Below are positions 1-4,820 of a DNA stretch of 6,165 nucleotides, one piece after another. The notes beneath the pieces were generated by a model. The model ran no database searches. It saw nothing but the letters and a program-made list of their open reading frames with translations, and had not been told where the DNA came from. A program made the position numbers and the translations under genes. The stretch spans positions 1 through 6,165 of the forward strand of contig DAIMKF010000058.1 in assembly GCA_036721855.1 (NCBI GenBank), read 5' to 3'. Source of the DNA: JAHDNZ01 sp036721855 (lineage in GTDB: Bacteria; Bacillota; DTU065). Numbering within the stretch: position 1 is the stretch's first letter; the number at the start of each line of letters is the position of its first letter.

Positions 1-67
1 GTTGCTACATACCCCCATAACGGACTTTCACCGTCTAGTTAATCGCCATGCGTGGTACAACCACCAC
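1..67 (-). mobile_element. 5' end of a probable class C (IIC) group II intron, partial
   Basis: Read on the minus strand, this stretch resembles the start of domain I of IIC group II introns such as the Oceanobacillus iheyensis intron, as I recall that sequence. The shared elements occur in the same order: a short CCA/TGG stem around GCATGG (about 46-55), then an ACGG/CCGT stem (20-23 with 31-34) closing a 7-nt loop TGAAAGT where O. iheyensis has TGAGAGT, then a GTAGCAAC-type segment at the window edge. It starts immediately after the T-tract of a terminator hairpin, which is the known target of IIC introns. The exact 5' boundary is unclear: GTGGT occurs at 67 and at 64, whereas alignment to GCATGG would put it near 60, and none gives a perfect GTGYG. 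The rest of the ribozyme and any maturase/reverse transcriptase would lie beyond coordinate 1. It could instead be a truncated intron remnant. Confidence 0.68.
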
Positions 68-97
68 AAAAAAAACTGCTGCTTTTAAGCAGCAGTT
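68..97 (-). terminator. Rho-independent terminator of the synthase gene
   Basis: An 11-bp perfect inverted repeat (arms 74-84 and 87-97, core CTGCTGC/GCAGCAG, TT at the centre) is followed, in the minus direction, by eight consecutive T residues (complement of 68-75). The gene's TAA stop (96-98) forms part of the upstream arm, so there is no spacer between coding sequence and terminator. On the plus strand the hairpin is not followed by a T-run, so it should act only for minus-strand transcripts. It also appears to be the insertion target of the adjoining group II intron. Confidence 0.92.
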
Positions 98-1376
98 ATG
101 GTGTTACTGTCATTAGCTTGGCAGCTTCATCCGGGTATTCGGCAATAAATCTAAGCTCATCCGGTAAAAGTGGTTTTTGGTTGTGAGCTGTTCCAAGCTG
201 GACTAGTTGAAGAATTCTACGCTCCTTTTTAGATGTAAGGTCAACATTGATTTTATTTAATACATGTTTTAGACCTTTTAGGCCGCCGTATTCACCTGTG
301 GTAATAATACGACCGCTTTCTAAAGTTAACTCCTTGGGAATACCTAATTCTTCCGGAGAATAGATCTCGTAGTTTCTACGATCTTTTAGAATGCCATCGG
401 CATGAATACCCGATTCATGGGCAAAAGCGTTGCTGCCAACACCAACTTGGTTAATTGGAATGGGCACCCCAAAAGAACGAGCCACATAATTGGCGATTTT
501 CCAGGCCATAGTTAGATCGACATTGGGATCTAAAACATCTTTATCTTTTAGACCACGAGATTTTGTTAAAGCTAGAATAACTGAGATTAAATCCGCATTA
601 CCGGCACGCTCTCCCATACCGTTTACAGTCACATTAATATAGGCATCTACTCCGGCATCTAAAGCACCCATGGCACCTTCAACTGAATTGGCGACTGCAT
701 AACCTGTATCGTTATGGCAGTGAAGTTCAATCGGTAGCTGGACTTCTTTGGCTAGCATATAAACACTATCATAGATACTATTGGCATGGTCATAACCTAG
801 AGTATCGCAGTACCGAATGCGATCGGCTCCATGTTTTTTAGCTGCTAAGGCAAACTTCATTAGATAGTCTTCATCATAGCCCTGATCTTCACGTTCTGCA
901 GCTGTTCGGGAAGCGTCTTCGGCATTAACCCCGATTGTTTTTACACCTGCCTCACGCGCAGCTTCTACAGCCTCAGTCATCATTTTTAAGATATCGTCGC
1001 GATTAATTTTATTACCGAATTTACCTATGGTCATAATAAGAGATGTAGAGATTGAGATGTTCAAATGTTCAACTTTTGTTAGCTTTAGAGCTTTATAAAC
1101 ATCCTCAACAGTAGCTCTTACCCAACCTTCAAGTCTAATATTTTTGAAAAATCCTTTTTTTTGCAAATCAAGATTAGCGTTGATATAATTTGTTTCGTGC
1201 TCTAAAGCAGGAAAACCAAATTCAGATTGAAAAATACCCATTTGGTCCAGATAGTGATTTAGCATTGTTTTCTGCAATTTAGATAACCCTATATTAGCTG
1301 TTTGGACTCCGTCTCGATTGGTAACATCGATAAGATAAACACGAGGTTTTTCTCCCCTGACTGTGGGTTCATTCAT
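96..1376 (-). CDS. DRE-TIM metallolyase: citrate/homocitrate/isopropylmalate synthase family (candidate Re-citrate or homocitrate synthase)
   Basis: A 426-residue cytoplasmic enzyme predicted to condense acetyl-CoA with a 2-oxo acid at a divalent-metal centre. Visible family signatures are the RDG motif in IDVTNRDGVQT (16-26), the EFGFP segment (52-56), the metal-binding HCHND (219-223), NGMGERAGN (252-260) and FAHESGIH (318-325). The length leaves no room for the C-terminal LeuA allosteric domain of leucine-feedback-regulated isopropylmalate synthase, so leucine biosynthesis is less likely. The DVTNRDGVQT form, in place of the usual DTTLRDGEQ, recalls to me the subgroup that includes Re-citrate synthases of anaerobes, but homocitrate synthase (NifV-like) remains possible. 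No nitrogenase, lysine or TCA genes are nearby to decide. The ATG start at 1376 has GGAGGTG 7 nt upstream. The gene has its own promoter (1435-1463) and terminator (68-97), so it is probably monocistronic. Family assignment is firm; substrate is not. Confidence 0.93.
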   Translation of the reverse strand: MNEPTVRGEKPRVYLIDVTNRDGVQTANIGLSKLQKTMLNHYLDQMGIFQSEFGFPALEHETNYINANLDLQKKGFFKNIRLEGWVRATVEDVYKALKLTKVEHLNISISTSLIMTIGKFGNKINRDDILKMMTEAVEAAREAGVKTIGVNAEDASRTAAEREDQGYDEDYLMKFALAAKKHGADRIRYCDTLGYDHANSIYDSVYMLAKEVQLPIELHCHNDTGYAVANSVEGAMGALDAGVDAYINVTVNGMGERAGNADLISVILALTKSRGLKDKDVLDPNVDLTMAWKIANYVARSFGVPIPINQVGVGSNAFAHESGIHADGILKDRRNYEIYSPEELGIPKELTLESGRIITTGEYGGLKGLKHVLNKINVDLTSKKERRILQLVQLGTAHNQKPLLPDELRFIAEYPDEAAKLMTVTP

Positions 1377-1383
1377 GGCGCTT

Positions 1384-1390
1384 CACCTCC
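1384..1390 (-). promoter_or_regulatory. Ribosome binding site of the synthase gene
   Basis: GGAGGTG on the minus strand, with the GGAGG core 9 nt from the ATG at 1376. It supports this start over any internal Met; the next methionine is residue 38, which lies beyond the RDG motif. Confidence 0.9.
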
Positions 1391-1434
1391 AATTTCGACA
1401 ATGCTGCGTTGTTTTAACATTTGTGATATTTTAT

Positions 1435-1463
1435 ATCTTATATAACAGGCATAATAATGTCAA
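1435..1463 (-). promoter_or_regulatory. Sigma-A type promoter of the synthase gene
   Basis: The minus strand carries a consensus -35 TTGACA (1458-1463), a 17-bp spacer, and a -10 TAAGAT (1435-1440) that matches TATAAT at four of six positions. The surrounding sequence is very AT-rich. The predicted transcription start is near 1428, giving a leader of about 50 nt before the ATG at 1376. An alternative -10, TATAAG, sits 2 bp closer to the -35 (15-bp spacer) and is less favourable. The promoter lies downstream of the gat terminator, making the synthase gene an independent transcription unit. Confidence 0.75.
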
Positions 1464-1479
1464 GGCTTCCATAATAAAC

Positions 1480-1513
1480 ATACAGTACTCTGTATTAAGT
1501 AATGCTGTATACA
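1480..1513. promoter_or_regulatory. Candidate operator: repeated ATACAG/CTGTAT motif upstream of the promoter
   Basis: On the plus strand ATACAG (1480-1485), a 4-nt spacer TACT and CTGTAT (1490-1495) form a perfect inverted repeat. A further CTGTAT copy follows at 1505-1510, 15 nt after the previous one, and is itself part of the palindrome TGTATACA (1506-1513). The inverted repeat is centred about 60 bp upstream of the predicted start of the synthase transcript, a position typical of activator sites. The regulator is unknown. In AT-rich DNA a chance occurrence is possible. Confidence 0.35.
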
Positions 1514-1547
1514 AGTAGTTGGTGTGTTTCTCTATGTATATTTATGC

Positions 1548-1574
1548 AAAAAGGCTGCCTTTAGGCAGCCTTTT
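1548..1574 (-). terminator. Rho-independent terminator of the lig-gat operon
   Basis: A 12-bp perfect inverted repeat (1549-1560 with 1563-1574, core GGCTGCC/GGCAGCC, 2-nt centre) begins 11 nt past the gatB stop. In the minus direction it is followed by five T residues (complement of 1548-1552), which overlap the outer part of the arm. Because the arms are A- and T-flanked it could in principle work both ways, but no plus-strand gene approaches it. It separates the gat genes from the promoter of the next gene. Confidence 0.93.
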
Positions 1575-1585
1575 ATAAACCACTA

Positions 1586-3043
1586 TCATTTAAGCTTGTC
1601 GAGAGCTTTTTTAAGGTATTCATTGGCCATTTGTGGATTGGCTTTACCGTGACTTAATTTCATCACCTGACCGACTAAAAATCCTAACACTTTCTCTTTA
1701 CCTTCGAGATACTGAGCTACCGGAGATGGATTCTTCTCAATAACATCCTGAACAATTTTTTCAATCTCCGATACATCACTGATTTGAATAAGGCCTTTTT
1801 CTTTAACTACTGTATCGGGGTCGTTCCCGCTAGTAAACATCTCCTCAAAAACAGTCTTGGCGATCTTTGATGAGATAACTCCCTTATCCTGGAGAGCAAA
1901 CATAGCTGCTAGATCCTTTGGTTTTACTTTAACTTGGTTAATTTCTAGGCCTTGTTCGTTGATTAATCTCATAAACTCACCCATTAGCCAGTTAGATACT
2001 ACTTTTGCATCTGTATAATACTTTAGTACTGCTTCAAAGTAGTCGGCTAAATCTTTATTGGCAGTTATAAGTTCGGCATCGTATTGAGGTAGTCCAAACT
2101 CGGTTAGATAACGATTCATTTTTGCTGCAGGCAACTCCGGCAAGCTGTCTCTTAGGTTTTGAATATACTCATCAGTCAATACAATTGGTACCAGATCAGG
2201 CTCGGGGAAATATCTATAGTCATGAGCCTCTTCCTTGCTTCTCATCGATATTGTAATACCGGCGTTATCATCCCAGGTGCGAGTCTCTTGCACCACCTTT
2301 TTGCCGGCATCCAAAAGTTCTGCTTGTCTTAGAGCTTCATACTCCAAAGCTTTTTGAACCGCCTTAAAGGAGTTCATGTTTTTGATTTCGGATCTTGTGC
2401 CAAACTTAGTAGCACCTTTGGGCATCAAAGAGATGTTGGCATCACAACGCAAAGATCCTTCTTCCATCTTGCAATCACTAACATTGGCATAACGCAGAAT
2501 ATTTCTTAAGGTTTCCATATAGATCCGGGCTTCCTCGGGAGAGCGCAGATCTGGTTCTGAAACTATTTCAATAAGGGGAATACCACAACGATTGTAATCT
2601 TCCAGTGAAAATTCACTGTCTGTAATAGTAGTACCGGAGTGGACCGATTTACCTGCTTCCTCTTCCATATGGACTCTATTAACCCCCACAACCTTTTTGA
2701 CGCCGTTTACAAAAAACTCAACCTTGCCATGGCGACAGATTGGTAATTCGTACTGGGATATCTGGTAGGCTTTGGTTAGATCGGGATAAAAGTAGTTTTT
2801 TCGGTCAAACTTACTAAATTTAGCAATATCGCAGTTAAGAGCCAAACCGGCTTTGACAGCAAACTCTACTGCTCTTTCATTAAGTACCGGCAAAGTCCCC
2901 GGAAGTCCCAGACATATGGGACAGACCTGGCTGTTAGCTTCGTTTCCAAAAGACGTGCTACAGCTACAAAAGAGCTTAGTCTTTGTCATTAGCTCAGCAT
3001 GTACCTCAAGACCGATAACAATCGTATAATCTTCTTGTGGCAT
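1586..3043 (-). CDS. gatB: Aspartyl/glutamyl-tRNA(Asn/Gln) amidotransferase subunit B
   Basis: The 485-residue tRNA-binding and kinase-like subunit of GatCAB. It activates the carboxylate of Glu-tRNA(Gln) or Asp-tRNA(Asn) with ATP and accepts ammonia channelled from GatA. The N-terminal cradle domain starts with IGLEVH (10-15) and carries the zinc-type cysteines C26, C28, C41 and C44, at the same numbering I recall for Staphylococcus aureus GatB. Further family blocks are YNRCGIPLIEIVSEPD (150-165), SLRCDANISL (197-206), RSEIKNMNSFKAV (217-229) and HDYRYFPEPD (274-283). The helical and tail (YqeY-like) domains occupy about 300-485 and end with the conserved GQVMKLSHGKANP (458-470). The length is normal and no key residue is missing. 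The ATG at 3043 has GGAGGTG 7 nt upstream, and this site lies in the last codons of gatA, whose stop is 4 bp away; translation is probably coupled. It is the last gene of the operon. Confidence 0.98.
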   Translation of the reverse strand: MPQEDYTIVIGLEVHAELMTKTKLFCSCSTSFGNEANSQVCPICLGLPGTLPVLNERAVEFAVKAGLALNCDIAKFSKFDRKNYFYPDLTKAYQISQYELPICRHGKVEFFVNGVKKVVGVNRVHMEEEAGKSVHSGTTITDSEFSLEDYNRCGIPLIEIVSEPDLRSPEEARIYMETLRNILRYANVSDCKMEEGSLRCDANISLMPKGATKFGTRSEIKNMNSFKAVQKALEYEALRQAELLDAGKKVVQETRTWDDNAGITISMRSKEEAHDYRYFPEPDLVPIVLTDEYIQNLRDSLPELPAAKMNRYLTEFGLPQYDAELITANKDLADYFEAVLKYYTDAKVVSNWLMGEFMRLINEQGLEINQVKVKPKDLAAMFALQDKGVISSKIAKTVFEEMFTSGNDPDTVVKEKGLIQISDVSEIEKIVQDVIEKNPSPVAQYLEGKEKVLGFLVGQVMKLSHGKANPQMANEYLKKALDKLK

Positions 3044-3047
3044 TTAC

Positions 3048-4508
3048 TTACACCTCCAGAGTCGGCAAACCAATGGTACCGACAGCCTTTTCTAAAGTAT
3101 AGGCTGTATTTAGCATGATTTCTTCACCCAATGCCGGGGCGATGATCTGTACTCCGATTGGTAGCTTCCCTTTAGTCAGTCCTGCAGGCATGGACATGGC
3201 CGGGATACCTGCTAGGTTGGCGGTTGTTGTATAAACATCAGACAGATACATGGCTAAAGGATCTAAAACCTTCTCGCCAAATTTAAAAGCAAACGAAGGT
3301 GTGGTAGGAGTAACAATAACATCAACCTTCTTAAAAGCTTCATCGAAATCATTTTTAATCAATGTCCTAACCTTCAAGGCTTTGAGGTAATAAGCATCGT
3401 AAAAACCGGCACTAAGCGTATATGTGCCCAACATGATTCTTCTTTTTACTTCCGGCCCAAAACCTTCAGCTCTTGAATGTTTAAACATTGTAACGGAATC
3501 TTTCTGGTTTTCAGAGCGGTGACCATATCTGACACCATCAAAGCGGGCTAGGTTGGAACTTGCTTCGGCTGTAGCTATCAGATAATAAGCGGCCAGAGCC
3601 TTTTTGGAATAAGGTAGATCAATTTCAACTATTTGGGCACCCTCGGTAGCTAATGTATCAATAACCTTAAATACTGCTTTTTCCACTTCTTTATCGAGAC
3701 CTTCGCCAAAAAATTCCCTAGGCAGACCCACCCTAAGACCTCTAATCTCCTTACCTAAAGCCTGGAGATAGTCAGGTTTTTTATATGGCAGGGAGGTTGT
3801 ATCTTTGGGATCGTAACCTGCAAGCATATTTAGTAAAGCAGCACTGTCTGCTACATCTCTGGTAAAGGGCCCAATCTGATCTAGTGAAGAAGCAAAAGCA
3901 ATCAGACCAAAACGAGATACCAGACCATAAGTGGGTTTGAGTCCGACAATACCGGTTAGGGCTGCAGGTTGCCTAATTGAACCACCAGTGTCTGAACCAA
4001 GTGCCAGAGGAGCTTCTTTTGCTGCAACTGAGGCTGCTGAACCTCCGCTTGAACCTCCCGGAACTCGCTCTAAATCCCAAGGGTTTTTCGTTGGTCCAAA
4101 AAATGATGTCTCCGTAGAAGATCCCATGGCAAACTCATCCATATTTGTTTTACCTAAAATTGGCATACCGACTTTTTTAATATTGGCAATCACAGTAGCA
4201 TCATAAGGCGGTCTAAAATTTTGTAGCATCTTTGAGGAACAGGTTGTCTTTACATGGTAGGTGCACATATTGTCTTTTATGGCAATGGGGATGCCTGTAA
4301 AAGTCGTGGCTGTTTTATTTCTAATCATCTCATCAGCTTTATCGGCATCCTTGAGAGCTGCTTCTAAGGTAAGTGTAATAAAGCTGTTTATTTTTGGTTC
4401 AACAGCTTCAATGCGTTTAATATAAGCTTCCACAATTTCCCGACTTGTAATCTCCTTTTTATCTAAAAGATCGCGTAGCTCTAGTGCAGACTTGTTTATT
4501 AACTCCAA
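3048..4508 (-). CDS. gatA: Aspartyl/glutamyl-tRNA(Asn/Gln) amidotransferase subunit A
   Basis: The 486-residue amidase-signature subunit that hydrolyses glutamine and delivers ammonia to GatB. The catalytic triad is visible: Lys78 in PIAIKDN, cis-Ser153 in GGSSGGS (151-157) and nucleophile Ser177 in DTGGSIR (173-179). Other family blocks are LGKTNMDEFAMGSS (118-131), KPTYGLVSRFGLIAFASSLD (191-210), ATAEASSNLARFDGVRYG (312-329), TPTTPSF (400-406) and PIGVQIIAP (450-458). The start is TTG, not ATG: the codon immediately before it is an in-frame TAA (4509-4511), and the next Met in frame is residue 61, so extension is impossible and an internal ATG start would delete a conserved N-terminal segment. 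It lies 15 bp after gatC and 4 bp before gatB. Length and residues are those of a functional enzyme. Confidence 0.98.
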   Translation of the reverse strand: MELINKSALELRDLLDKKEITSREIVEAYIKRIEAVEPKINSFITLTLEAALKDADKADEMIRNKTATTFTGIPIAIKDNMCTYHVKTTCSSKMLQNFRPPYDATVIANIKKVGMPILGKTNMDEFAMGSSTETSFFGPTKNPWDLERVPGGSSGGSAASVAAKEAPLALGSDTGGSIRQPAALTGIVGLKPTYGLVSRFGLIAFASSLDQIGPFTRDVADSAALLNMLAGYDPKDTTSLPYKKPDYLQALGKEIRGLRVGLPREFFGEGLDKEVEKAVFKVIDTLATEGAQIVEIDLPYSKKALAAYYLIATAEASSNLARFDGVRYGHRSENQKDSVTMFKHSRAEGFGPEVKRRIMLGTYTLSAGFYDAYYLKALKVRTLIKNDFDEAFKKVDVIVTPTTPSFAFKFGEKVLDPLAMYLSDVYTTTANLAGIPAMSMPAGLTKGKLPIGVQIIAPALGEEIMLNTAYTLEKAVGTIGLPTLEV

Positions 4509-4523
4509 TTAATCCACCCTCCC
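4509..4523 (-). promoter_or_regulatory. Ribosome binding site deciding the TTG start of gatA
   Basis: The minus strand reads GGGAGGGTGG directly after the gatC stop. The GGAGG core (4518-4522) is 9 nt from the TTG, the same spacing as at the other start codons in the window. Together with the in-frame TAA abutting the TTG, this fixes the start. Confidence 0.88.
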
Positions 4524-4820
4524 TCAGTCTTTTTCAACAATGCGAGGTACCTTAAAAAACCCTTCTGCTTCAACAGGAGCATTGAGAAACACTTCTCTAA
4601 TAGAAAGCGACTCTTGTATTTGATCCTTTCGCATTACATTCTCAAATGGCACAGCTTGGGCCATAGGTTTAACATTCTCAGTATCTATCTGTGCAAGTTG
4701 TTGTTCAAAATCAAGAATCTTATTTAAAGAAACTGTCATTTCTTCTTTTTCGTCTTCTGTCAGATAAAGACGGGCTAGATTGGCTATGTGTTCGACTGTC
4801 TTTTTATCAATAACACTCAT
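4524..4820 (-). CDS. gatC: Aspartyl/glutamyl-tRNA(Asn/Gln) amidotransferase subunit C
   Basis: The 98-residue small subunit that wraps around GatA and stabilises its interface with GatB. The N-terminal helical segment VEHIANLARLYLTEDE (9-24), the central ENVKPMAQAVPFENVMRKD stretch (48-66) and the C-terminal APVEAEGFFKVPRIVE block (81-96) match the family from end to end. Position 55 is Gln where Bacillus subtilis GatC and many relatives have His (THVL); this is a tolerable variation as far as I can tell. The ATG at 4820 shares the 4-bp ATGA overlap (4817-4820) with the ligA stop, and its AAGGAGG site (4830-4836) lies in the final codons of ligA, so its translation is probably coupled to ligA. 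Confidence 0.97.
   Translation of the reverse strand: MSVIDKKTVEHIANLARLYLTEDEKEEMTVSLNKILDFEQQLAQIDTENVKPMAQAVPFENVMRKDQIQESLSIREVFLNAPVEAEGFFKVPRIVEKD

Noticed and set aside
96..1376. Calling the synthase LeuA (2-isopropylmalate synthase)
   Set aside because: The protein is too short to contain the C-terminal LeuA regulatory domain, no leuBCD genes are adjacent, and the N-terminal motif context differs from typical LeuA.
1391..1547. Riboswitch or T-box leader between the gat terminator and the synthase gene
   Set aside because: The predicted leader after the promoter is only about 50 nt and has no antiterminator/terminator pair or recognisable T-box motif. The only hairpin terminator in the gap belongs to gatB and lies upstream of the promoter.
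3931..4206. Open frame of 91 codons on the plus strand
   Set aside because: It lies wholly antisense to the conserved catalytic part of gatA, resembles no family I know, and is best explained as a shadow of that gene's codon pattern.
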